From Vishniacozyma victoriae (lineage: Eukaryota; Basidiomycota; Tremellomycetes; Tremellales; Bulleribasidiaceae), in NCBI GenBank assembly GCA_017654735.1, contig JADPYG010000090.1:248001-312000 (forward strand): a stretch of DNA of 64,000 nt, read 5' to 3'. Made by a program: the position numbers and the translations under genes. The notes under the pieces were generated by a model, which made no database searches, was not told where the DNA came from, and saw nothing but the letters and a program-made list of their open reading frames with translations. Positions within the stretch are counted from its first letter, which is position 1. Every line of letters begins with the position of its first letter. Positions 23,684 through 33,994 of this stretch are shown here, in pieces.

Positions 23684-25871
23684 ATGGCCGCGTACAGGCC
23701 ACTCAACAACTCCCCTTCCCCACCCCTCACTCCCCAATCCGACCGCTCACCCACACTCTCCCTCCGAGCACTGGAACTTTCCGAATCATTCCCAGACGAC
23801 CAAAGGCCACGAACCGGACGATCAAATACAGTAACATCCTTCGCGGGCGCAGGATTCGAATTCGAGCATTCCCTCTTACCTCTCACACTTTCTGGTGAAA
23901 ATGAGAATGAAGCAGCAGGCGACGACGAGAGGCATGTGGGTTTATGGCATGCAATAGGTTTGGTTGTGGGTATGCAGGTTGGCTCGGGAATCTTTTCAAG
24001 TCCAGGGGTTATTGTCGCTAGTGTGGGTAGTGTTGGGGCCAGTCTGATGGTTTGGGTCGTTAGTGGTTTATTGGCTTGGACGGGGGCCAGGTGCGTTTCT
24101 CAATCAGGGGGAGGGAGGTGCTGATGATAGCTCTTTTGTGGAGCTTGGGTGTGCTATACCGGTCTCAGGCGGTGCACAGGCTTATCTTGCGTACTCTGTA
24201 AGCTATTTGTTGGGAGTAAGCTGACAATCAGTTCGGACCCCTCCTCTCCTACCTATATACTTGGAGCGCTGTGTCCTCCTTGAAGCCGGGTAGCACAGCT
24301 ATCATCTCGCTGATCTTCGGGTAAGCTTGAAATCTCCTTACCTGGGATCAAAGCTGATAGACAGAGAATATGTCAACAGGATGATCTACCATGCCATCTC
24401 TTCTGACCCAGAAGCTTTGGTTCCAGAATGGACATTCAAAGTATGTGTCCGCCGACTTATTTGACTAAGCTCATGTAAGATAACAGCAATAATCGCCATC
24501 CTAGGCGTCACAATCCTGAATCTAGCATCACGGACAATGGGCGCAAACTTCGGTGTAATCATGGTAGCTATCAAGATAGTAGCTTTAGTCTTCATTGCCA
24601 TCCTCGGTCTCTTGACCTTGATAAAGGATGGGCCGGGACCGGCATTCACAACAGAGACGTTCTTCAAGGGAACTTCGACAGAACCTAGTACATATGCTAT
24701 TGCCCTCTACTCTGGTCTGTGGGCTTTCGATGGATGGGATCAATGTAATGTAAGTTCATCTTCTTGTGTGTCTTGATCAGGAGTAGCTGATGATTAGTTC
24801 GTCGCTGGTGAAATGAGGAACCCGAACAAACATCTCCCCATGGCCTTACATTCCTCCATGTCGATCGTACTGCTCTTATTCGTCCTCGCCAATTGCGCGT
24901 ACTTCATCGTCTTATCTCCCGAAATCGTAGCTTCATCAAATACGGTCGCACTCGATTTCGGTAGGGTCGTAATTGGAAAGTTTGGGGCCGTGGTATTCAG
25001 CACTTTGGTGGCCATCAGCTGTTTTGGAGCACTGAGTAACAGCTTCTATACCAGTAAGTAGTTCTTAATAAATCAGAAGGGGGCTAACGAGTCAGCTGCG
25101 CGACTGATCTATGCTGCTGCTAAAGATCATCATATGCCCGAGATCTTTGCCCGGCTACACCATCGACGACGGACACCTGATTATGCAATGGCGCTACAAG
25201 CGGGCTTGACAGCTTTCTTCATCATCTTCGGGGGAGGCTTCAGACGCGAGTATCGCATTGTCTGGTGGTGCACTCACTGACAGACAGGACTGATCAATTT
25301 CTTCTCGGTCGTTTCATGGACTTTCTACCTCCTTACTGTTTTGGGACTGCTTGTGCTCAGGGTGAAGGAACCACATCTCGAGCGTCCTTACAAAGCCTGG
25401 ATCGGTACTCCAATCATCTTTTGCCTTGTGAGTCTTTGATGTTCTTCTCATGAAAAGCATTGATGGCAGGTCGCGATGTTCCTTCTTCTCATGCCAATCT
25501 TCGCAGCTCCTCTAGAAGCGTTTGCAGCATTTGGTGAGCTGTCTATTCCCGAATGTGTCATTTCAAAGCTGATCAGCAGTATTCATGTCGGCGGGTGTGC
25601 CAATGTATTATCTCACAGCCCGATCTAGGGAACATTCCCGTAATCGCACAACCGACAGCGGAGGTGGAATGAGCGCTACGATAGCTCGTAAGTCAAAAAG
25701 CAAATTTCTGACTGGGGTATGCTGATTGTAGATGGCTGGGATGAGCTTCGAGCGGATCTCGCTGACCTCTTCTCTAATGGCGGAAACAGGCCCAAGACTG
25801 TACGTGTAGGTACCGTCGACGAACGGCGGGATATGATACGGTCGGATCATCTAGAAATGAGCGAGCGGTGA
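23684..25871 (+). CDS. Amino acid permease, LAT (L-type, SLC7-like) family
   Basis: A plasma-membrane amino acid transporter of the APC superfamily. A Ser/Pro-rich cytosolic N-terminus of about 90 residues precedes TM1 with the substrate-binding unwound motif GMQVGSGIFSSPG, the LAT signature. Further landmarks are FVELGCAIPVSGGAQAYL, LYSGLWAFDGWDQCN (TM6) and FVAGEMRNPNKHLPMAL. About ten exons, all in frame. The C-terminal tail ends HLEMSER. Closest functional classes are fungal MUP-like or LAT1-like transporters for methionine or large neutral amino acids; the substrate is not determinable. Start 23684 (MAAYRPLNN) is preferred over 23555, which would add 43 residues of unlikely sequence. Confidence 0.9.
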
Positions 25872-25966
25872 TGTATGCAGTAAATAATCTTGGGCTCAGC
25901 ACGAATACAGGAGAGCTCTCGAATACAGTTTACATGGATCTAACCTAGATCTAGATCGCAAGACAC

Positions 25967-26884
25967 CTAAGTGATGGAAGCGTATTTCTTCCCCTTAGGT
26001 CTATCTCTTCCACCAGCCCTAGCCCCGCCCCTCCCTCGTGCACCCTTGGTACCCCTCTGTTTTCCATCCCTCTCCATAGCTCTACCAGCCTTGCCCACTC
26101 GCCTAGTAAGTTCCAATGCCCTACCCTTCTTCCTCTCTGCCTTGGTCTCCATACTCCTATTCTTGGTAATATCATCCTTCTTCTTTGCTGCCTTTGCCTT
26201 ATCTTTTGCCCTCTTTGAAGAAGCTGGCATGAGGGGTACTACCCTTTTCTTTGCCTCTGGCTCATCGTTTGCGCCTTCAGCATCACTGTCGGCTGATGTG
26301 GATCGATATCGCTTTGTCTGCTCGGCTGTGGGATCCCAGTCGTCTGTTATCGTTACCGTGACTAGTCCATCTTCGTCATCGTACTCGGTGGTCTGGGTTT
26401 TGGAAGGTCCAGCTTCTGGTTCTATCAATTAGATCTTGCTTCTATCTCAAGGCAATGCGACATACCGCTATCATCATCATCCGAAGCTCCCTCCAATTCT
26501 TCAAGACCCATAGCAGTCCTCACAGACTTTTCATTCTCAATAGCCCTCTCTCTCAATTCTTGTCTCGCCTACTTGATCAGCCTGGCAAATCTGTCATGCA
26601 CAAATGACAAACCTTTCTACGTTCATCCAAATGAGCCTGATGGTCCCTCTCTTTAGCCCTACTCCTCTTCTCCTCTATCTTTGCCTTCTTACGCTTAGAG
26701 AATCCAGTCAGCCATTCCCTGATATTAGCTAAATCCGCAATACGATTCAAAGAGCTGACCTTCTGGCATCATCATCAAATTTGATTGATTCGACTTGTTC
26801 TCTACGCTCTTTCTTTGCTCTTGCGATATATGATTGACCCTCTGTTAAGAGGGCTACGTTGGATTTGGACTTGTTCTTTGACAT
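25967..26884 (-). CDS. RRP17: Ribosome-biogenesis protein RRP17 / NOL12 family
   Basis: A nucleolar protein of the Rrp17/NOL12 (Nop25) family. In yeast Rrp17 is a 5'-3' exonuclease needed for 5' end processing of 5.8S and 25S rRNA. Four exons start MSKNKSKSN. The diagnostic segment is RREWLTGFSKRKKAKIEEKRS, i.e. the TGFxKRK motif, followed by a charged helix (HLDERRKARQELRERA). The C-terminal half is acidic, then Lys/Arg-rich, ending in Gly/Arg repeats (GARGRGGARAGGRDR) typical of nucleolar proteins. Length (about 240 residues) fits. Assignment rests on the short motif and composition, so it is good but not absolute. Confidence 0.8.
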
Positions 26885-27063
26885 TATGGTTGAATGTTGA
26901 GGATAGTAGTGGTAGGTGCAGATGATGAAGACTTCTGAGATTGCGTAATTTTGATTCCGCCCGGGGCCTCATCCTGCTTGAACAGAGATATATGATGATG
27001 AACGCATGCATAGGTGATGAGCAGCTTGACTAGTACGGTACAACAGCGATGAGCATGCAATAG

Positions 27064-28506
27064 CTACACCTGGACCCAGAACCTCCCTGATGAACCCACT
27101 TCCACAGTCTCTCCAAGGTCCAAACCACCACTGAGTCCACCGCCACCAACAGCTTTCCCAACCCTTTCCATGACCGCCAGACCTAGCCCGTCATCCGCGC
27201 ACCCCTCAATGAGGATGCCATCTACTTTATTTGCTACTTGTTCCAATTCGAGCATACCGGAAAACAAACGTCGAGCGGCGGAAGTACTGTCTTTACCTAG
27301 GGACAGGGAGATGATTTCCACCTTGTCTGATGATGATATCTGGGCAGAAAGGGGTGAGTTGTCGTAATGTAAGAAACCTAGTCTTGGTCTTCTGTCTTTG
27401 GTTATCGAGCTCGCTAGTTGGTCGAGGATGGTAATTGAAGTGCTATCTTTGGCGTGTATTGGGGGTGTGGTGAATATATTGCTTGGGAGGAGTAGGAACA
27501 CCGGTATGCGGGGTGAATAATGTCGATATTTGAGACCAGGTGTTGATGGTGCCAATCCATTCGGTTTAGCGTCCTTTGCGGGCAGTTTCACCGCTGAGCT
27601 GGAAGCAAGAGCGTTCCTGACCCATTTCCGTCCGTGAACCCTAATCTCTGTCAACTCACCCCCGTCGACCTCTTCGACGATCCTCGCTATTTCTTCTACA
27701 CCAAGCCCGCCCGGTCTGAGGATATCAACATATCCCCCTCCACCCTCTTTCCATCCTAGTCCGTCAACTACGGTGGACTCGACTCCAACTCCACATTCCC
27801 CTCCGTCCAGGATACATCCCAACCCGTCTGCCCCGTTTAGATCATTATAGACATGCTGCGCTCGTGTCGGACTCGGTCGACCGGATGAATTGGCGGAAGG
27901 GGCAGAGATAGGTAGGTCCGCATGATTGATGAGTGCGAGCGCTAAAGGGTGATTCGGCATACGGATAGCATTGGTCTGGGGTGCCGGTAATGGAGGTGGG
28001 TCAGGCGAAGGGAATAGGAGAGTCAATGGTCCAGGCCAGAACTCGGAGATTAACCTCAAGTAGAGAGGTGATAAGACGTATTTGTCCTTTGGCGGTAGTA
28101 GTCGGTCGAGCATGTCTAGCGAGGAGACATGCATGATTAATGGGTTATCCGCTGGACGGCCTTTGATGGAATACACCCTCGCTACTGCCGTTGGGTCGAG
28201 TGAAGATGCGCCGAGGCCGTACACTGTCTCGGTCGGGAAAGCGACCGTTCGCGATGCTTTCAAGTGGGCAGCGGCAGTGTCGAGGTGCGTTTGTAAAGAC
28301 GGAGGGATGGTGAACGTGGGGGTTTGGAGAGGATTTGATGATGAAGATGAACCTCTCATAATTTGACCATGCTCGAGGCAGGACAGAATAGGGGTGATGG
28401 AGGCCATTGTCGACGACTGTCTTCCGGTCGACGGTGTGTTAATCCGGGTGAAATGTCGAGCGGTGATTCGAGCTTGTATCCTTGCCAATATCGGTACCCT
28501 CGGCAT
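27064..28506 (-). CDS. SUA5: Threonylcarbamoyl-AMP synthase (SUA5/YrdC), intronless
   Basis: Makes threonylcarbamoyl-AMP from threonine, bicarbonate and ATP, the first step of the t6A37 modification of ANN-decoding tRNAs. The 480-residue frame has no introns, unusual here. The YrdC domain shows FPTETVYGLGASS, YSIKGRPADNPLI and the SAPSANSSGRPSPTRA motif. The C-terminal Sua5 domain follows the PxxPGxKYRHYSP linker (APSTPGLKYRHYSP). Met1 opens an Arg/Thr-rich, acid-free stretch (MPRVPILARIQARITARHF) that looks like a mitochondrial presequence. A second Met at residue 34 (28407, MASITPIL) would give a cytosolic form. Dual targeting by alternative starts is known for animal and yeast enzymes of this pathway; here it is inferred. 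Confidence 0.94.
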   Translation of the reverse strand: MPRVPILARIQARITARHFTRINTPSTGRQSSTMASITPILSCLEHGQIMRGSSSSSNPLQTPTFTIPPSLQTHLDTAAAHLKASRTVAFPTETVYGLGASSLDPTAVARVYSIKGRPADNPLIMHVSSLDMLDRLLPPKDKYVLSPLYLRLISEFWPGPLTLLFPSPDPPPLPAPQTNAIRMPNHPLALALINHADLPISAPSANSSGRPSPTRAQHVYNDLNGADGLGCILDGGECGVGVESTVVDGLGWKEGGGGYVDILRPGGLGVEEIARIVEEVDGGELTEIRVHGRKWVRNALASSSAVKLPAKDAKPNGLAPSTPGLKYRHYSPRIPVFLLLPSNIFTTPPIHAKDSTSITILDQLASSITKDRRPRLGFLHYDNSPLSAQISSSDKVEIISLSLGKDSTSAARRLFSGMLELEQVANKVDGILIEGCADDGLGLAVMERVGKAVGGGGLSGGLDLGETVEVGSSGRFWVQV

Positions 28507-28740
28507 GAAACTTGCGCTCCGATCCTAGACCTCCTCTTCGTATCTTTCCTGGTTTCCGTGAGGGCTGTTTCCAGATGCCTTTTATGTGGGTAGAGTTGAA
28601 AATCAGAAGAGACGTCATGTCAATTCAAAATTCAGTTCAACCCGGATAAACACCTAAAGGGGTTTAAGCGTGATCTACCGAGCGACAGAGCCTAGAGCAG
28701 CAACTCCTGCCAACTACTACTCTCGATACTCTCACTGACA

Positions 28741-29477
28741 ATGGCAAAGATAGTTCCACCCATCAACTTTGGTCTAGTAGAGGATGGTAAGCTCTTCGAT
28801 GCAGAGCAATCTTGAGCTGACGCCCAGGATTCTACCGCTCAGCACAACCTACCGAGCTCAACTTCTCTTTCCTCGAGAAACTGAAATTGAGGAGTTTGAT
28901 CTGGGTCGGAGCGGAAGAACCTTCCGAGATGCTGTCAGCTTCTTACAGCTGAAGCAAAGGTAAAAGCTGATGAGATAGTCAATCCTTTCTCGATTCTCAG
29001 GGGATTGTACTACATAATCTATCACCGCAGATATCGCTAAATCCTCATTTCCCACCTCCATATGCCGACGGGGGAATTGTACCAATCAGTGAACAATGTC
29101 AGTCCTTCCCATTCGTAAATTGAGCGAGATGTTGATGGTAGACCACCTTCCACCCCTCCCACCACCTCCTGAACCACTAATCATCCAAGCGTTAACCTAC
29201 CTCCTGCAACCCCAAACCTTCCCAACGCTTGTATGTTGTAACATGGGTCGACACAGGTCAGGGACCGTAGTGGGATGTTACCGGAAGCTACAGAGGTGGG
29301 CTCTGAGTAGTATCTTGGAGGAGTATAGGAGGTACGCAGGTGCGAAAGTTAGGGTGTTGAATGAACAGGTGAGTGACATGGAAGTGGGACGTCGGCTGAT
29401 GTCAGTTCATTGAATTGTTTGATACGGATTTGGTGGCTATTACGGCGCCTACGCAGCAGGTGCAGACGCAGACTTGA
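28741..29477 (+). CDS. SIW14/OCA-like atypical dual-specificity (plant-and-fungi) phosphatase
   Basis: A putative phosphatase of the PFA-DSP family (yeast Siw14/Oca proteins); some members hydrolyse inositol pyrophosphates. About five exons. It starts MAKIVPPINFGLVEDGFYRSAQPTELNF, the usual N-terminal signature (NFxxV..G.YRSxxP). The splice after EEPSEM uses a GTCAGC donor, which restores LQSFLDSQGIVLHNL. A second GTCAGT donor restores ISEQYHLPPLPPPP. The CX5R loop is CNMGRHRSG, where the His that usually precedes the catalytic Cys is replaced by Cys (VCCNMG). The C-terminus ends QVQTQT. Activity is likely but that substitution may matter. Oca6-like affinity is possible. Confidence 0.82.
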
Positions 29478-29853
29478 TGGAAGGAGGATAGAACGAAAGA
29501 ATGCTGGGACGAATTGGTGAATCAGAAGGCGCCGACTAGAAACCCGACCGAAGAACCCGCCAAAAGGCAGTTGAACCGCTTCGCCATCGTCCGAACGACA
29601 ACGGCACGTAACCCCCTCGCAATGCCTCGCTGGCATCGCTTACTCGACTTCGCTCGAAACATTCACCGCTCTCTGCGCTGCTCCTAGAGAAGAAAATTCT
29701 TACGCGCACTTCCGATATGCCGTCGGCGCGGTGGATTTCGAGATGACATAGATCGCTGTCTTGATTCGGGCTTTGGTACAGACAAATGCATTACGAATAC
29801 TACATATTACACGAGCAGAACCAACTTTAACTGAACAGACTCCCTGATAAGAC
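29478..29853. other. Convergent intergenic region
   Basis: About 375 bp between two converging genes, relatively GC-rich on the left. I looked for a tRNA or stable stem and found none I could support. Confidence 0.35.
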
Positions 29854-31012
29854 CTAGAACTTGACGACCTTGGGCTTGGTCCTCTTGATAGGTAAAGCAG
29901 GCGTTGGCGCTGCCACTGGTGCAGGTGCCGCAACGGAGACTTCGATTGCTGGTGTTGGCGCGGCCTTCTCCTCAGTCCTCTCCACCCTAGCCGGTGCACT
30001 CGCAGGTGCAATCTCGGCCAACAATCCCTGCCCTTCCTCATCCTGATTCGCGGCCTTGTTGTACTTCTCCCTAGGTCCATTATTATTAGGAGGATGTTTC
30101 TTCTTCTTCCCCTTCTCCCTCTCTTTGATACTAGCAGCAATAGCAGCTGCCTTAATCTGTTCCCTCGACTTGATCATGAAATCATCTTCATCCGCCCCGA
30201 CATCCCCTACAATCGGTACTTCCCCATTATCTTCATTATCGTATCGACGTCTTTTTTCACGTTTGTCATCTGGACAATCGTTTGCTCGATGTTGAACGGA
30301 ACCGCAGACTTTACAAGATCCGCCTTTTACGTAGACTCCTTTTGTGTTGTTTGGGCATACTGCGGAAATGTGGCCTGAAGCTAGACAGATAAAACATGTA
30401 GCGTAGGGAGTTGGGTTCTTTGGGTCGGCACGTTGTGGGCAGTGTGATAGAGAGTGTTGATTTGAATTACATCTGTCATCAGCAACCCATTATAAAGAGA
30501 GTAGGGTGGCCATACCGATAACATTTCCCACCACCAGTGACATCACCCCCATTCCTTCCTTTACCTCTCTTCATCTTATTCCCTCCCTCTCCACCTTCCC
30601 CGAGGAGAGCAGCAGTCCCATCATTATCGATCCCCTGAGCAGCAAGCAATACATTCGGGCAATCCCTCGCTGCATGCCCAATCCCACGACAGGCAAAACA
30701 AGTCGTACTGCTCGTATTTAGATTTTGGCGATTAATTCGTCTTTCAGCTGATTTGATTGCATTGTCCTTCATTCCTCCTATCTATTAGCGCTGCTCTCAC
30801 AAGGATAAGAAATACACACTAGCAATCTCTGGATCGCGTTTCCAACCTTTCTTCTCATTGCCGCCTTTCGTGTCGTCTCGAGATCTCTTCTTATCCTTCT
30901 TCTCAGTAGATGGTCCAGCAGCAGCTGGCTCAGTAGTAGGCTTGTTTGCCTCTTCAGCAGCTGACGGGACGAAGGTCTTACGGCCCATGCCGATGGAAGT
31001 GATTCGTGTCAT
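29854..31012 (-). CDS. CCHC zinc-knuckle protein, ZCCHC9-like
   Basis: An RNA-binding-type nuclear protein with four zinc knuckles in the ZCCHC9 order. They are CFACRGIGHAARDC, CYRCNSNQHSLSHC (completed across the intron ending GATGACAG), CFICLASGHISAVC and CKVCGSVQHRANDC. Between the third and fourth knuckles the family-specific spacer NNTKGVYVKGGS is present, very like the human protein's spacer. The start MTRITSIGMGRKTF is preferred to the Met 12 codons upstream (31048), since fungal homologs open with this type of motif. The C-terminus is Lys-rich then Ala/Pro/Val-rich, ending PKVVKF. Role in rRNA synthesis or processing is suggested for animal ZCCHC9; in fungi it is inferred. Confidence 0.85.
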
Positions 31013-31195
31013 TGTTGAAGTATAGATGAATGATAGCGACGATTGCATTCTGAAATTTACGTTGTCGGTGTAACTTCGGAGATCAACTCATAATTCAGCT
31101 GGTACCAAGCATGAATTGACATCTAGCAAAGCTTTTCTGCATGGTATTTGCAAGAACAGTGTGCAACTAGATCTGACAGTACATAACAACTGGAA

Positions 31196-33802
31196 CTACA
31201 CCTGATTCATCCAATCGAACAGGTTCCAAGCTACATCCCGGGATGGCACAGGAGTTCCATCGGGCCAGAAATCTCGGTTCGCCCCTGTGTTGCCTGGACT
31301 AGGGGCCAGAGGCATTGGCAAGGCTAGCCCTTCGGTAGACTTAGCGGGCCACGACATATCCTGCGTATGGCCCACCTGCTGATCGATGGAGTTCATGTTT
31401 TGCGAATGCACCGCCTGCTGATTGACGGGGTTCATCGCCACGCCGACCGGGCCGACATTGTTAATCGTGACCGTCTCCACAGATCCAGAAGCGGATGGAG
31501 GATGTACATGAGCCGGAGCTTGCGGGGCATTCGGTATATTCCGGAAAGCGATGGTCGAGGCGAATATCGTCTCAATCTCCTCCGCCAGAACCCATACGCA
31601 AGGAAAGGGGATGGCATACTGTTTCAATCCCGCCACGCAGATCAAACATTCCTCTTTCCCTTGTTTGGCGAGATATAGCCCAGCTTCATAGATCGGATGA
31701 TAGATTATTAAAGGGTCGAGGCGGAGGTATCCATTTTCAGTCAATACTGCCGCCTATTCATCAGGTTGATCTAAAAAGGAGATGAGGTGACTTACGAGAG
31801 CAGCAATTCTCATTGCACCATGGTCTGATTCAGTCTTATATCTCTCTTTTATCGCCTGTCCCTCTTCTATACTTCCTGATTCTACTATGCCGAAATCATC
31901 AACAGCCCTCATCACTACTAGCCACAGGCAATGATAGTAGACATCCGTCGAGCAAGCTGTAATGGCAGCTAGGAAATCCCAATCCTCAGGCCACTTTGAG
32001 GGAACACCTAGCTTGGGGAGATGATTGTCTCGCCAGCTTGAGAGAGAATGCGCCGTGTCGACTAGGCAAGGGAGTGGGATGCCGGCTTGTTTGACTCTAC
32101 GAGTGAAGAGCTGACTTGATAGTTTGGCGGACAGGGTTGAGCCGGCTAGGGAAGCGATGTGCCATGCTTCACTATACTGGCCCGGAGGAATTGTTGGGGG
32201 GTGTTCGATGTCGAAATCGGCGTCATGTCTTCGATCAGCTGAGCCCCGGATCCCAATATAGAAAGGACGTACATGGTGGGCCGTAAACGGTGGAACGCTG
32301 ACCTAAACCCGTCCGATAGACTGAGTAGCCACCAAGCGGAGAATGCTTGGTTTCTCTGCTTTTCGTCCGTGATCCCCATCAGACCACGGGATGAGTCGAA
32401 ATCAAGTGCCGACATGTGACGTGTGGCATAATTGACACATGTCGGTTGATACCCTGGTATAAGCTAAATCTCGCGTGATATCAGATACGAACGCACTGTC
32501 TTTCAGAAAAGGGGCTTCTGCTCATCAGCAATGTCTCTTCCAGGTCACCAGGTTGACTTACGAGCAAGTAATGGCTCCATCAATATCCCAAGGATAATAT
32601 TATCCATCTTAGCATTCCTAAAAGCTTTCCAAACCTCCCCGACCTCCTTCGCTCGAATCACAAGTAATTGAACCACTCGACACCGCGATAACCCCTTTTG
32701 ATCCCTGGCCGTCATTTCCTCCCGATCAGCTACTAGAATGTGACTCTCCGAGAACCTTGCTCCCCATGTTAATGCCACTGCCAATAAGGGGTGGTAAAGT
32801 GCACCGTCGGGGTGGGTGTCGGGATCATTGAACTGGGCTCGGAATTGGTCGGGGTCGAGGAGTGGATATCGGATATGAGTTATTTGAAAGAACGAGTCGA
32901 GCAACTCGTCCGCGAGACTATCATCAGCTCAATTCCGACTTACGAGAAAAAGAGCTTACTCGGTCAACGTATCATCCTGAATAGCAGCATGAGCAGCACT
33001 TGGAGCTTCCCTCCATACTGCACCACCCATCTCCTCCCATAAATCAGATTCACCAGCGTCACATTGCCTAATGGACGATAAATCGTTGTATTCGAAATGA
33101 GAATGTGTGATGGCTTCCGGAGCGAACAAGTATCGCAAAAGGTCATGTTGGCGGGACGAAGCTGTTCTTGCTGGTCCGGCTGAATGAGATGAACCGGGCC
33201 TGCTCAGGGATGATGAGGATCGTCTTGGTTCAATGCTAGGGCGAGGCGGGGGAGTATTACTGTACCATTAGTAATTATTAACTGTACTTTGGGAGATAGG
33301 AAGACCTACTGAGTACTACTAACGCCAGAGTGGTTTCTCTCCAATCCCTGCTGCGGATTTACAGGATTCGGTGCCAAAACGTCACCCTCTCCCTCATTAT
33401 CACTCTTCCTCCTCCTCTTTGCCCCTGGTCTCTTTCGATTCTTACTAGCAGCAAGCTGAAGCACGTAATTGGAAGTACATTCCGATCCACGTCCCTGACA
33501 CTGCTCACACTACTATCAGTCTGCTTCCAATCGCGGGGCATGAAAACATCAGATATGGAGGAGTGACGTACGATCTGATCAATAGTCATTCTCTGACACC
33601 TTATCTTCCTTGATCTACATGCATCACATGCTATATTCTGTTTTCGAATGACAGGACCCGTAGGAGGTGCCATGGGCATAGCAAAGCGGGGTGACGAGAC
33701 GGACGAAGGACCGGGTCCGTCACTTGCATTGTTGTTTGCGGAGCCGGATCCATTCGAGTCTGACTCGGCCTGTGCTGCTCTTATTGCTGGTAGGAATACC
33801 AT
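31196..33802 (-). CDS. Zn2Cys6 transcription factor with fungal-specific TF domain
   Basis: A DNA-binding regulator. The binuclear cluster is split by an intron: CDACRSRKIRC lies in exon 1, and C-EQ-C-QGRGSE-C in exon 2 after the intron ending GATAGTAG. Joined, the pattern is C-x2-C-x6-C-x8-C-x2-C-x6-C. A basic linker (NRKRPGAKRRRK) follows. The middle region matches the Fungal_trans superfamily pattern (HIRYPLLDPDQF, NAKMDNIILGI, WWLLSLSDGFRSA-type segment). Several exons are separated by about 50-nt introns, and the C-terminus ends LFDWMNQV. Targets are unknown. It lies next to crtYB, transcribed in the same direction; I see no direct evidence that it controls it. Confidence 0.85.
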
Positions 33803-33994
33803 TGTTAGGTTGTATGACTGTAAAGGTATTGTATAGATGAGTATTATCTACTCGACTGAGTTGTTGTCTAATCTCGGATCCGAAACTTCGGTCATCCGGT
33901 CAACACACACCTCGGTCCCGGATAAGCCATAGAATAGACAGATGCTATATATCATTGCATCTCATTATAATTATCTGTATTTATGCTATGAAAT

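Noticed and set aside
29580..29690. GC-rich block downstream of the phosphatase gene considered as a tRNA or structured RNA
   Set aside because: No cloverleaf, C/D or H/ACA pattern; probably 3' UTR sequence.
27064..31012. Gene cluster for tRNA/rRNA modification (SUA5, phosphatase, ZCCHC9-like)
   Set aside because: The genes have mixed orientations and unrelated roles; adjacency alone is not evidence of a cluster.
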